Counted from the stretch's first letter, positions 45,529 to 57,585 are shown. The stretch: DNA of 64,000 nt from Gentiana macrophylla (GCA_026214975.1 CM047808.1:66490583-66554582), one strand, 5' to 3'. Notes: generated from the letters alone by a model not told the origin. Program-made: numbers and translations.

Positions 45529-48500
45529 TGTTTGTCCCGTAAAAAGACTGACAAAAGTTTAAAGGAGGGGGGGTGAATAAAATTGTCACCAAAAACTAGA
45601 TCTTAAAATAGATTAATTTCATTTTAAAACTTGTGTGGAGTTAAGCTAACTGAGCGGAGTATTAATCAAATTGATTTATGACCAAACTGAGTTAACCGGC
45701 GCTGGATAAATTAAATCCTTTTGATTGTTCAATTATCAGTTTTTAAATATGATGCAGTGCTAACTCAGTTTCTGATGGTTGCTGAGTTTGTGTTCTGATA
45801 AGATATGAGCTAGAATGCAGTAAACAAATGCGTAAAGTAAATAAGTAAGTGAGACAGAGTTTATAGAGGTTCCAGGTGGTGTAATCCTGTCAGTCCTCTC
45901 TTCTTCTTTGATGTTGGTGGAAAATCACTATGTTCTTGAGGTTTACAGTTACAAGACACAAAGTAAATTTAAACACTGATTGTCCTTTACTAATCCCTAG
46001 CTTCACAATCTTCAAGCCTTATCCTTTAAAAAGTGGAATTGTTGTTAAGCCAAGCTTGCTCCACTGGTCCTTGAAGGGTTTGATTGCCTCTTCACCAGCT
46101 CATCACAAACATAGTCTTCCTGACTGCACCTCAACTATCCTTCACTCCTTCTTGTTGTTTCACAGTCTAAACCTTTGATAAAAATCAAAGTTGAGACATG
46201 AATAATAACTATGATTCAACATGTGATTTGAGCTTCTTCTTCTGAACATATATATAATCTACACAGTAAGCTCTGATTTCTTCAAGCATAGAACTTGATG
46301 TTTCTTTGAATACATATGAACTCTTTGAAGATTTCCTGATCTGGATCTACCAATATAGAATAAAGCATGAGTTCATTTCAATTCACTTTCCCCCTTACTA
46401 AAATCTTTCTAGATATGTTTCTCCTTAGAAATCCGCACCTATTCTTGATGTAGAAGTGGTCTATTTGTAGGGGTTATTCCAACGTTCATCTTGTTTGAAT
46501 TTGAGTTCTTGTATCCGTTGATGGTCCTGCTATTCTGTTTATAGTCAGTGTTCTTTTTGAAAATTCTTTTATCCAGTTATATTGCTTGCTTACTAATGGT
46601 CAGATTCTTCTTAAGTTTTGGATGTCTTCAGCTTCAAACTGAGCTTCTGCGGTCTTGCCAGTTATAGCTGGCATAACTGAATGTTTCAGCTTTTAAGAGC
46701 CTTAACTTCATTTTTAATCTTCTTCAAAACTCAGTATTTTATTCTCATTTGATTTTATATTGACTTAATCAGAGTACACCATAACATTGAGGTTATCTAA
46801 GATATCATTGTCCTTATGTATCTTAGTCTTCATACAATATCCATAAAGTCATTTCAGGTCATCACAAATGTTAGGAACATTTTATTATGTTTTGATGATG
46901 TCCATACTAGCTGTTATTGCAAGCCTGAAATAAGTTAGAATTCTCTGTATAAGTTTTTAATTAGAGTCTTCCATGTTGTATAAGTTCAGTCAAACAAGTA
47001 TTGTACTAGTTGGTAGGATAGGTAAGTAAAACAACAATTCAGCATAGTAAAGACAGCAAAATACCAGCAGAGAAGACTGAAGCCATATGGACTGACTTAT
47101 AACCAGGGAAGTTTGTGATGACCTTGGATAAGTCTAAGTTATATTACAAGTGATGAAATTCATTATTTAATTATGGTGTACACTGATCTCACACAAATCA
47201 AGGATCAGTGAAGTACAAGTACTCTTGGAAAATCAATGAACGAAATAGAAAGCAGTGAACCAGTGAAGAAAACATTCTATCGGCTGAGCGAATACCAGTA
47301 ACGAAAGAAGCCTATCAGCTAATTGAGTAGATCTACTCAACCGATGACATAACAGTCAAGTGAAGGAAAATCTGAGTAAGGTATATCATCTATACTTATT
47401 CAGAATGTGTGAAAATAAGAAAATCAAGCATTAAATGCAGAATCAATCAAGGACAAATTTTATGATGGACGTTTAATGAAATCCGGATCAATGAAATCAT
47501 GGAGAATACAATCAGGAGAAATCAAGAATTAAATAAGGATTATTCTCCACTTTAAATAGCCAACAGACAGATTTTTAAATCAAGGATTATCAAGGCTATA
47601 AATAGAAGGCATTGACAGACAGAAAGAACAACAACTGGAATACACAAGAAGAAGCAAAAACTTTGTCAAAATCCTAAGCCTTTTATCTTAATCTAAAAGA
47701 TCACATCTAGTGATCAACTCAGAACTCAGAGCTACAATTCCACATCAAGCACTAAGCTTGATCAACAAATCTGTGAATCCTATTCACACCAGTTTGCTTC
47801 AATTGAATCAGAGAAATCGGAAAAAGAGTTTCAACCCTTTTGTCATAGATGTTGATGGATTAGTTCCCAATGAGCAGTGTGTTGAAGACAAAGTCACTGA
47901 AGCTTTTGAAGCCAGGGATTGATAGTTTAGTAGATTGTGAAGCTTGTGTAGCTAAGGACAATATTACTATTATATTGGTGAAAAATAATAGTGAATTCCT
48001 CCATTCATCATAAGAGAAGAGTGGATTAAGGGATTACACCACCTTGAACCACTATAAGCATTTGGGTTCATTTACTTACTGCACTTTACCTTACAACACT
48101 TACTTACTCAATATTATTCATACTCTGTGTGTGCATAATGTACTTTGAAACAATTTTTAAGATGGGACTTATCTGCTTCCCAAAAGCTTTTAATTATAAG
48201 AAAAGTTTTTGAATCTCTAGTATAGTCATTCACCCTCCCTATGACTATACTTTCACCCTTCTCTGGGACCAACAACAGACTTGCCTGAACTATAACTTTA
48301 TAGTCTCGGCTTTGAGTCTTCATAAACTGAGTTTGAACCTCAGTTCTTTACTCGTCAATAACTGAGTATATGTCCCTCAATTCTTCAACTTCTAGATAAG
48401 ACAACTGAGTATGTGACCCTCTGCGAACTTACTTGCTTTAGTTTATGTTTGTGTACTCAGTTCCTTCAATGTCAGTTTCTTTGTCTTTGTGTAAACTCAA

Positions 48501-48748
48501 CAGGTCAATTCCTTATCCTTCATAAGCTCATCAAGTCAGTTTGTCGGTTTCTCAGTTCTGATCCTTAAACAAATATAGTGCTTGTCTGATTTACCTATAC
48601 AAATATCAGACTCTATTAAATCATATACATTTAAATCTAGACCTCTTTTGCTTTGCACAATAACAGTTAGTTATGAAACTTCATCAATGGGTATTAATAA
48701 CTGAATAAGTTATGAATCATCATCAAAACATAAATTTTATTTCCAACA
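45529..48748 (-). repeat. Element B 5' LTR, split by solo LTR L
   Basis: Parts 45529-46868 and 48280-48748 form an A-type LTR of about 1.8 kb. The TATA site is mutated (TATTTGTA at 46462-46469 on plus). It ends TTATTTCCAACA at 48748, next to the GACTT duplication. Confidence 0.88.
46869..48274 (+). mobile_element. Solo LTR L, a different copia-type family
   Basis: 1406 bp from TGTTAGGAACATTTTATTATG to CTCTGGGACCAACA, flanked by ACAAA (46864-46868) and ACAGA (48275-48279). The uninterrupted B 3' LTR has CATCACAGACTTGCC here, confirming the ACAGA target. TATA box at 47597-47604. The start TGTTAGGAACAT and end CTCTGGGACCAACA place it near, but not in, the A-type family. The frame 47710-47922 is not a gene. 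Confidence 0.9.
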
Positions 48749-49131
48749 GACTTGTCTCATTATTCAGCAAGAAGCCGAATTCAATATCAACGTCCATTGC
48801 TGAAGCAGAGCACATAGCTGCTGGAAGTTGTTGTGCACAAGTCCTATGGCTAATACAATAATTAAGTGACTATGGGATTGAAGAAAGAGAAATTCCCATA
48901 ATGTGTGATAACATAAGTGCAATTGCTATAACAGAAAATCATGTTCTGCACCCAAGAACCAAACACTTTGATGTGAGACATCATTTTATAAGAGACCATG
49001 TTGAGAAGAATGATGTTGTGGTTCTTTGCATACCTATTGAAGATCAACTTGCAGATATCTTTACAAAGCCTCTGGATGCTGATAGGTTTGCTAAGTTAAG
49101 AACTGAACTTAACATCATCAAGCTTCACTGA
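48749..49131 (+). pseudogene. Copia G RNase H, second half and end of pol
   Basis: Continues G pol after element B: LVSLFSKKPNSISTSIAEAEHIAAGSCCAQVLW (relatives have WSSKKQ and TAEAEY), a stop replacing a Gln in LIQ-LSDYGI, IPIMCDNISAIAITENHV with a catalytic Asp, RTKHFDVRHHFIRDHVEK, and the typical pol end EDQLADIFTKPLDADRF ... ELNIIKLH then TGA at 49129-49131. The last 76 codons are open. The genuine pol end here proves that the following ORF lies downstream of pol. Confidence 0.93.
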
Positions 49132-49819
49132 CCTGATGATGGTCAGCAGAGAATTGGAATTCACCAAGGCGACTAGTCTTTGCCCTGTTTGGTGCGCTCA
49201 CTTGGCAGATTAGTCATTGGTATCAACAATTCCTAAATGCTCTTGAAGATTGGTCAACTGAGCAAATGAGGTTGCTAAGGGGATTGGTCTTTCCCCTGCT
49301 AGGTGCGTTCACATGGCAAATCAGTCATTGGTATTAAACTTCATCTTGTATTATCAGTTGGAAAATTCTTTATGTTGAGACAGCTGGATGAAAATGTGAA
49401 GATCAGTTGGGCACTCAAGATGTCAGCAGACTCTTTCCCTACTGAAGCACATCAGTAGAGTCTTTACACCAAACATTCTATTGATGGATCAATCTGCTGA
49501 TAAAGTCAAACTTTAATGAAAGTCAACAAATTATGTTTATAGATTTTAACCTTATCTTTATCACATCTATTACAAGACATAACCATTTCATACAATTAGT
49601 GGGGCTATGCAATGTGACATATGGAATTTTCTGGTTGGATACTACTTGTTCGTGCATTGGGATGGTGCAAATGCAAGTGTATGTGCACGGAGAGAGTATA
49701 CCAACTATAGCATATATATCAGAGAATATGCAGAGATATATCATTACATTCTCCTTCTATCACTCAAGCTCATACGTATAATCTTTTCATTATCTTCACT
49801 TTTTTCTGAAAATCAAGAA
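49132..49819 (+). other. Spacer between G pol and the extra ORF
   Basis: No clear gene. It contains an imperfect direct repeat of about 60 bp (annotated) and AT-rich sequence with ATATATAT-type segments near 49710-49745. TTACAAGACATAAC near 49570 faintly recalls the ATGACAAGACGTT block before ORF2 in A, B and C. The 82- and 118-codon frames here lack support. Confidence 0.5.
49170..49337 (+). repeat. Imperfect direct repeat downstream of G pol
   Basis: GACTAGTCTTTGCCCTGTTT (49171) and GGATTGGTCTTTCCCCTGCT (49281) begin two copies of about 60 bp that continue GGTGCG(C/T)TCAC(T/A)TGGCA(G/A)AT(T/C)AGTCATTGGTAT, at a spacing of about 110 bp. Confidence 0.8.
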
Positions 49820-52800
49820 GTAATGTGTCTGTTGATGATATCTACCTCGGTTAGAGTCAAAGTGTTCGTGGTTTTAATAAAGATGCCGGTGGAAAAAAGC
49901 TTGAAATTAATCTCGGAAGAAGGATTCAGCATTATGAAGGTCTGGAAAATGTGCAAAACATAAGACTAAACAGAATTTCTTACAAAAATGTTGTGATTTT
50001 TGGAGGAACATGAGGATACCCGAAACAGACGAATTCTAGACTTATGTCAATGGACAGCTATTGCATATCTCTTAAGACTTGTTAAGGGTGATTTTTGGGT
50101 TCGGCACAAGGAAATAGAGAACAAACAAACCTAGATTGTATGCATTTGCCAGGTTTACCTTCGTTGATTCTTGCAAGACTGATCCCGAGGAAGCTTCATC
50201 ACTGGGAATCAATTTTAAGTATGTAATTCATGAATATGGTGAGCTGAGCAAATACATTGCAAGAAACTTACTTGGGCTATCTGGAAGCTATGCCACCTTA
50301 TCTGGACCAAAAATTGATTTTATGATTATCATTTCAAGTAGTAAGATGTTTGAATGGGCTGGATTCTTCATACACTATATGAAAAAGGATATGACAGAAG
50401 TTTGAGAGACAATTGAGAAAATAATCAAAGGGAAAAAACCAGTCGAGTATCTTTGATCTGGTTTCATTATCAAGATAAAACCATTGGGTTTGATGGTAGA
50501 ATGTATATTGAATCATTTGCAAGTTGCTGATGTTTCTCCTCATACCATCACAAGGGAAGATTCAAAACTGAAGTCAAAACACCAATTCCTGGTTTTGATG
50601 ATGATGGAGAAGATAAACCAGAAGAAAGTGAACCAAATCTGGAGTTAAGAAGAAAAAGGAAAGCTGGTCTTAAAGTTGATGAGTCAATGAAATCATTAGA
50701 GAAAAGGAAGTCTGCTGAATCTACAAAATCAACAGTAGTTTCAAAGTCAGATACAATGAAGATCACTAATATCATCAAGCCTACAAAGTTTAAAGGACCA
50801 CTAGACTCTGCATAACCTACTAATACAAGAACTAAAATAGATTCCCTTGTACCTGCTATACATGTGAAAACAACAACTACTCAAATCTTCATTAAGCAAC
50901 TTAAGGAAGACTCAAGAAAAAGAAAGGCAATAAGAAAAGAGGCACTTTAAAAAGCCATGTTTGAATCCTCTGAATGACAAAAGAAAAGACATAAACAAGT
51001 TTCTAAGAAGAGGGTCAGACATGGAAAGGGAAAGGTTTTAAGCCAACTGAAGTGGCTGCTGATGTTGTACAAGAGCCTGCTGAGAAGGCTACTGAAGGTG
51101 TACACACCCCTGTTGTGGATGATATAACACAAGGGGAAGTAAGAGCTGAACAAACCCCTACTAAGGAAAATGCAATACACAGGGAAGGAAATATTGAACA
51201 GATGGAAATGGTTGACACAAATATTCCTCACACATTTGTAGAACCTACTGAGATCTTTCACATTGCTGAGGAAACCTTGTCTCATTTTATGGAGACCTTT
51301 TGAGGTCAAACTGCTGAGCCCCAAGCTGCTGTCCGGAAGCCTACTATTCCTTATGTCAGAAGACCAGTGAAACAACAAGGAGATCCGGCTATGGAAGGAA
51401 TCTCTCAGTATATTCAATGGATTATGGGTTTTTACAAGAACAAAAACCTGCTGCTGAGATGATGATAAGTTTTGAGGAATGGGCTTTTGAATATCTGAGA
51501 ACTGAGAGTCTTTTAGATCGTGTAAACTGTGAAGAGTTGGTTTTGATACTTCAATAAGCTGTTGAAGAAGGAAGATGAACAATAAATCTATTGTTTAAGG
51601 ATCCAAAATACAAACCATTTCATGATTCTGGTGATTCATCATCTTCTGACTTTGATGATGATCGTCCTATGTATCCTGGAGAAACAAGTGGTGTTGTCAA
51701 AGAAAGGACAATAGAAACTATATAAGAGAAATCTTGTGAGATGGAAAAGGAACAACCTGGTGAGGATCCAAAATAGTGTACTAAAGGATAGCAGGTGGCT
51801 GGCTTTACTGAAGATGAAGTGTTGGCTGTTGATATTACGGAGACAACACAATCAGTATTTGTTCACAGAAAGACAATCCTAGAAGTCGAAGATGAGTTAT
51901 TGGATGCTTTTGCTAGTGAATTAGAAGATGAAATTGAACAGATAAATGCTATATTAGAATAATTAGTTCAATTTCAAGACATGATTAACATAGATGATAC
52001 TTTAGTTGGTGCTGCTGATAATCTAGCAGTGGTTGCACAACTTGGAGTGGTCTTAGAAGAAAACATGGCAATCTTCCCTGCCATTACTGAAGGCCATGTT
52101 GGTCAATTGGTTGTAGTTGCACCTACTGGACAACCTATTCCAGTAGTTGTAATCCCATATACCCCTATTGACCCAAATTTGGTATCTCCTAAGTTAAACA
52201 GGAAGCAACAAAGATAGCAACAAGATCTGGCATTTTAACACCTACACAGTTCCATGATGAATAAGTAGAGGAGGTTAAGTCTGCTGGAAATCAGACAGCA
52301 ACTGAAAAATGGTCAGAACTAGTGGTTAAATCTACTAAGGATCAGACAGTGATTGGACAATGTTTGGAACTTGTTTTGGGATTGGAGGAATCCCCTGTTA
52401 ATAGCATGGAACCTGCTGAGAATGTTGCCCAGCTGATAACAAAGAACAAGTTGCAGATGCTATTTTTCAACAATCTGAAGATGAGCAACTAATTTACTAT
52501 GGTGACAGTGAAGTAGGATTTGTTGCTGAAGATCCTGAAGAAGAACCTAATGTTGAAATTCAAGAAGATCAACAAGCTGCCATTGGCGATCATGGACTGG
52601 ATGAAGGAAGTCTTGAACCTTTTGAATAGGTCAGGAATCGTGCAATAGTTGTAAGACATCCAAGACCGATGATGACAAGGATAGGTCTACCAAGAATACT
52701 GCATGTGTTTCTAGTACTATACAAGGTCATATTCTAGAAGAATTAAGGGCTGTTAGAGAAGATACCAATCTACTGAGGGCTCAGCTGAGATCCAGTGAGA

Positions 52801-53660
52801 AAAGATTTCAAGATTTTGTCAATCAGGTTGAGAACAGAGTAAGGACAACTGAGGCATCTACATCAAACATTACTTATCTACATATTAGATGCAATGATAT
52901 ACACCTTGAAGTCAATATATGAAAGTTGGATTCTACAAAGAGGGACAAGAACCTTGCTGAGGAGATCACAAAATTACACACAAAAGTTGATAAAATAACT
53001 GAAAATCCCACATCTACACCAAATGATCCTAAATTTTTGGAGAGATTGAATCTGCTGGAACAGACACTACAAGCTCGGATTACATCAGTTGACACTAGAA
53101 CATAAATTTTGGAAGGACACCTGAATAATATGGTATGAACTGAAGAAGGAGTTTGAAACCTACTGCACCGTTTTATTGATGATGTCAAGAAGGGGGAAGA
53201 AGGTAGGACTCCAGAAGCAAAAGAAGTAGCTAGGGTTTATCAACAAAGAAGATATGAAGCTGAAATTGTTGCATTCAGGACCGCTACACCTGGTAGTGTT
53301 CAATTGACTGATGATTTGCTGAAGGAGTTTACAAATTCTTTTAATGCAAGAAAAAGTCCCCACACTCACATGTCATTTTTGGAAGGGTAAAACTTTTTTC
53401 TAGGACTAAAGCTTTGGGAAGTATGGATCAGATCTATGAGAATAAGAGGCATTGCAAGAGGAGATTCAAGAGGTGGAAGAGGACCGTTTGTTGAACAAAG
53501 ACTAAGGGGACTGTCAGCAAAATACTCTGTAGATGAATTCAAGATAATGTATTTTAGAGGAGCTTTCACTTTTCATGGAATCCAAATGACTATTTTAGAA
53601 GCAAGGAAATGGTGGAAAATGTTACACACTTGGATTGATTTCTCTAAAATTGAAAATTAG
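49820..53660 (+). pseudogene. Copia G extra ORF after pol, homologous to ORF2 of A/B/C
   Basis: Badly broken but collinear with A ORF2. About 49850-49990: GRRIQHYEGLENVQNIRLN (A: RKIKGLEAAFNIDLKN). 50136-50405: open, with YIARNLLGLSGSYATLSGPKID (A: CIIGNAGNFSNLSGAK). 50560-50800: basic LRRKRKAGLK and KRKSAESTKS. 51000-52620: long acidic region with several stops. Near 51460: SFEEWAFEYLRTESLLDRVNCEEL matches the WVFDLYNI block of A. 52700-53400: long helical, coiled-coil-like stretch (LEELRAVREDTNLLRAQL; DKNLAEEITKLHTKVDKI). The last frame, 53436-53660, is RGG-containing. No hydrophobic membrane segments are seen, so it does not look like an envelope protein although it is in the env position. 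Confidence 0.75.
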
Positions 53661-53883
53661 TGTATGGTGGATATTTAAAGAGAAATCAAGGAGTATTAAT
53701 GGAAGAAAGATCAAAATAGAAACTAGTTCAATAAACTTTACTTATTTTATCTTATGCTGAATCTAGATGTAATAATGTATGCACAAGTTTGGAACCTCAA
53801 TGATATATAAAAATGAAATTTGTTATGTTTTTATTGTCTTTATCTGTTTTGTTTGCTCTAAGGAGGGTATTGGCATCATGACA
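53661..53883 (+). other. Copia G 3' untranslated region
   Basis: AT-rich non-coding sequence, T-rich near 53820-53860, ending in GGAGGGTATTGGCATCATGAC like the lead into the PPT of A. Confidence 0.6.
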
Positions 53884-53897
53884 AAAAATTGGGAAAT
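53884..53897 (+). other. Copia G polypurine tract
   Basis: AAAAATTGGGAAAT directly before the LTR start, a mutated version of the A tract AAAAAGAGGGAAAT. Confidence 0.75.
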
Positions 53898-55512
53898 CGT
53901 TGGACATATTTTAGTTTTAATGATGAGTGCAGACTAGCTGTTATAAGGCAAAGACAAAGAGATGTATAGAATGAATGTATAGGTTTACTAGAGTTTCATC
54001 TTTGTATAGGTTTGAACAAACAAGCACTGTAAAGAGGTCAGGTGACTAGTTCAACGGACCTATCTAGGCTAGGTGTTTAGTAGAGTGTCTAGGACCTGTT
54101 GAAGACTGAAGGCCGAGAGTTCAAACTTAGTAATGAAGGCTAAGTGTTCAAACTTAGTAATGAAGACTTAAAAGCCAATGATATGGGATGAGGATTTTGG
54201 TAAGTCTGTGATGGCCTAAACTGAATACATATACCTTGTATTGAAGGTCTAAGTTCCATATAAAGAAATGTGCTGATTAGGACTTAGTTATATATAAAAT
54301 GGTGTATTCTAACTTCACAATGAAAAGTTAGATGTGAAGCAGTCACCTGAGTGTTCATTCAAGAACACATCAAACAATAAGTCAGCCAACCAAATGTATA
54401 CCTCGGCAAACACATGAACCATACATCAGCTGAGTACACATAAATTATATTAATCCATTTCAATATTTTTTGAGGAAGATTAATTGGATAAGGATGAATA
54501 TCAAGCATTGAATTAATCAGTTCATCAATGGCGGTGATTGAAGGAACGTTGTAAGGAATTCAGAGCCAAATCAAATTCAAATTAAAACATTGGTTGACAG
54601 TCTATCTGCCAGAATACTAACAAAGGAGTACAATAGAGGGAATAGCAATGAATAATCAGAAAATCCAATAACGGTCAGATTTGAAATTCAAATTCAAGCA
54701 CAAGATTTTCACCAATAAATAGAGGATCCCTAGAATAAGGTTTACACACGAACTTACTAGCAATCAAGAGCATTACACTCTGCTGAACTGACCATATAAA
54801 GTGTTACTGCATTCAAGTATCATCTAGTACCTACACTTGGAGGACATAGGCTATTGATCTTATCATCCAGATCAAAAGCTTGCTGAAGCAGAATCACGTT
54901 CTTGATTCAAACCCTTCTTTTCAAGAAGAAACCTGAAGACATGGAAGCATTGTTGAGTGTGAAGAACTGTTGTTTTTGTGGTGGAGCTGGAGAAGAGGGA
55001 ATCCTTCCCTTCAAGGACCAGTGAAGTACCTAGGAGCAACAATTCTATGTGTTCTTGGTATTAAGTTTGTGAAGCCATAGATATTGGTCAAATACAAACC
55101 ATTTAGGGACTTTTGTAACAGCAACCTCAAAAGACTCTAGTGAATTTCCTCCAACATCACAAGAGAATAGTGGACTGACAGGATTTCACCACCTGGACAA
55201 CTGTAAAATTTGCCTTACTTTATTTCTTGCATTTACTTTCGGTATTTTCATTCACTACAAGTTATCTACATCAATCTGTTGAACCAGATACTGAACACAC
55301 ACACATTTCACTACTGAGTATCTAATACTTAGTATCATCTTTTAACAACAAGTAAAAAGGCTTAAGTATATTCCGCTGCAACAGATTCACTAGATTTAAT
55401 AGTCAGCAGACTATTGACACTACTGCTTCCATCTTAACTCTGAAAAAGTCTTAAAGTGTTATGTTTATTCACCCCCTCTGTATTTAACCAAAGCATTTTC
55501 AAGGTACCAACA
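53898..55512 (+). repeat. Copia G 3' LTR
   Basis: 1615 bp, starting CGTTGGACATATTTTAG (TG mutated to CG) and ending AAGGTACCAACA. Its last 333 bp match the 5' LTR remnant at 10086-10418. The overall layout is like A-type LTRs (GTTTATTCACCCCC near the end) but the body is different, so G is a separate family from E/A. A TATA-like AATAAATAG lies near 54714. Confidence 0.85.
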
Positions 55513-55806
55513 ATAAACTGTTGTTGTAAGATGATACATGTCCATCTTCATATTCTTCTAATATTGTATTAGGGCTTCATAATCCAAGTCCTTCTCCAAT
55601 TTATGTTTAGAAAATCTTCCAATCCTTGAATTCGTTGAAACTTCACACAAATAACGCTTGATAGCAAACGAGCAGTGCATTCTTGTTCATAATCAATCAG
55701 CGTCTTTGACATGCCTTCGTCTATACATCTGCTTACTCTTGAAGAAAATCCTTTTGACATGTTTAGTGAGATAGGAAATTTTTGAGAGGATTTTTGTTAG
55801 GTAATC
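55513..55806. other. Unassigned 294 bp between G and C
   Basis: Not recognisable as part of any element here. The reverse strand has a 63-codon frame (55760-55569, MSKGFSSRVSRCIDEGM...), with nothing to support it as a gene beyond being open. It could be a relic of the sequence into which G and C inserted, and so the only old genomic sequence in the window. Confidence 0.4.
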
Positions 55807-57569
55807 TATTGGAAATAAAATTTATGTTTTGATGATGATTCATCACTTATTCAACTACTGTTTTTAAACCCCATTGATGAGGTTTCATAACTAACTGTTA
55901 TAGTGCAAAGTAAAAAGATGTACATAAATCATTGTATGGGATTTAACAGAGTCTAATAGTTGTATAAGTTAATCAGACAAGCACTGTAATAGTTCTAGGT
56001 TCAGAACTGAGAAAATGAGAAACTGACTTACTGAACTAAGTTCCCAACTGAACTTGATCAAGAGTACTACAACCGTAACTGAGGGATCAGACTCAGTTAT
56101 GAAATAATTGAAGAAGGTAAGTTTACTGAGGGACACAGACTCAGTTGGCTTATCTAGAAGATTGAAGAACTGAGAGTTCAAACTCAGTTATTGAAGATAG
56201 AAGAACCGAGAGTTCAAACTCAGTTATTGAAGACTGAAGAACTGAGGGTTCAAACTCAGTTTATGAAGACTAAGTCTAGACTATAAATTTGGACTTTAGG
56301 AAAGTCTGTGATAACCTGAACAGACTTTATGGATCTTGTATGAAGGACTGAGAATCATAAGGACAATGATATCTTAAATGATCAATTGAAAAAGGTGTAC
56401 TCTGATAAAGTCAATAATAATTAGATGAAGGATAAAGTACTGAGATTTTGAAGAAGAGTAAAAAGTTAGTTAATGCTCTTGAAAACTGGAAACTGACCAA
56501 GTCTTACTGAATCAGTTTTGGAACTGGAAATAAGCAAAACTAATGAAAGATCAAACCGTTATGAATGTCAGAAAGGACACTGACACATACATACAGAAAA
56601 GCAGGACCACTAAAGGCTATAAGGATTCAAATTATGATGATCTAACCATTAGAGAAACCCCTATAAATAGATTTCTTCTACAACAAGAAGAGTGTGGAAT
56701 TCTAAGAATCAATCTAGTCAAGAAAGATCAAACTAAGGGGGGAAAGTAATCAAATAGAATTCTTGCTATATGCTTTATTGCAAGATCAAGATATTACTTC
56801 AAGTGTTCATAAGTATTCAAAGAAAGATCATGATCAATCATTTGACGAAATACAGAGCAGTGCATAAATTATTTATCTAGAAGAAGAAGCTCGAATCACA
56901 ATTGAATCATAGTTATTGATTCATGTCTCAAATTTGATTTTATCAAAGGTTTTAGACTGTAAAACACCAAGATGGTGTGAAGGACAGTTGAGCTGCCGTC
57001 AGGAAGACTGTGTTTGTGATGAGCTGGTGAAGATGCAAGACAACCTTCCAAGGACCAGTGTTTCAAACAATTGAAGAGAAGCCATCCAACCTGTTCTACA
57101 AGTGTTTAGATAGTAAAGCTAGGGATTAGTCAAGGACTATCAGTATAGGACTTTTTGTAACTGGGCCATCTTAATAGTTCTAGTGGAATTTTCCTCCGCG
57201 TCACAGGGGAAGAGAGGACTGATAGGATTACACCACCTGGAACCTCCATAAATCTTGTTTTTTACTTTACGCATCTAGTTACTGCATTGTAGTTATATTC
57301 ATCTAGTTCACATACTCAGCAAACATTAGAAACTGAGTCAGCATATTAACTGATTACTCATATTTTACAAAGGCTTAATTTAATCTGCTACCGGTTAACT
57401 CAGTTAAGGATAAGTCAGTTTTTTACTTAGACTAAGCTAAGTTAGCTTAACTCCGCACAAGTTTGAATTGAACTTACACTAGTTTAAGATTCAGTTTTTG
57501 GGTGAGCTTTTGGTGACAAGTTTATTCACCCCCCTCTAAACTTGTGTTAGTCTTTTCAAGGGACCAATA
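55807..57569 (+). repeat. Element C 5' LTR
   Basis: 1763 bp A-type LTR, with TATA box at 56662-56669. It has a threefold run of CTGAAGAACTGAG(A/G)GTTCAAACTCAGTTATTGAAGA-like units at about 56155-56265; A has fewer. It is followed at once by the primer site. Confidence 0.9.
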
Positions 57570-57585
57570 ATTGGTATCGGAGCAG
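57570..57585 (+). other. Element C primer binding site
   Basis: ATTGGTATCGGAGCAG follows the LTR; it differs by one base from the canonical tRNA-iMet site TTGGTATCAGAGCA. Confidence 0.88.

Larger units (their letters stand above)
29391..48748 (-). mobile_element. Element B: non-autonomous A/B/C-family member in copia G RNase H
   Basis: Outer ends TGTTTGTTTTG (mutated TGTTGGTCCC) and TTATTTCCAACA; flanks GACAT (29386-29390) and GACTT (48749-48753) are a 5 bp target duplication with one change. The host codons ...GNR|LVS... confirm the break. The reverse strand carries 5' LTR (right), primer site, ORF1, ORF2 and a 3' LTR (left). With K, J and L removed it measures about 8.3 kb, close to A (8.7 kb). 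A deletion at about 32640 removed the end of ORF2, the polypurine tract and the first ~240 bp of the 3' LTR. Its LTRs are more diverged than those of A, so it is older. Confidence 0.9.
10086..55512 (+). mobile_element. Copia G: composite SIRE-like element with an extra ORF after pol
   Basis: The parts in order are: 5' LTR tail, tRNA-Met primer site, gag, protease, integrase, RT, RNase H, a roughly 690 bp spacer, a large accessory ORF, polypurine tract and 3' LTR. Gypsy H (after 11599, TSD CATTT) and element B (after 29390, TSD GAC[A/T]T) split it. Taken out, they leave about 12.4 kb, with an internal region of about 10.4 kb. The copia order IN-RT-RNase H, the PPT type and the downstream ORF fit the SIRE/Maximus lineage. 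All reading frames are decayed, so the copy is dead. Most of its 5' LTR (about 1.3 kb) is missing at the junction with element I. Confidence 0.85.

Noticed and set aside
49607..49963. 118-codon plus-strand frame
   Set aside because: It overlaps the start of the decayed extra ORF in another frame, is rich in residues typical of AT-rich noise and has no homologue in A, B or C.
49820..53660. Envelope gene, because of the position after pol
   Set aside because: No signal peptide, no transmembrane segment and no cleavage site seen; it resembles ORF2 of A/B/C instead.
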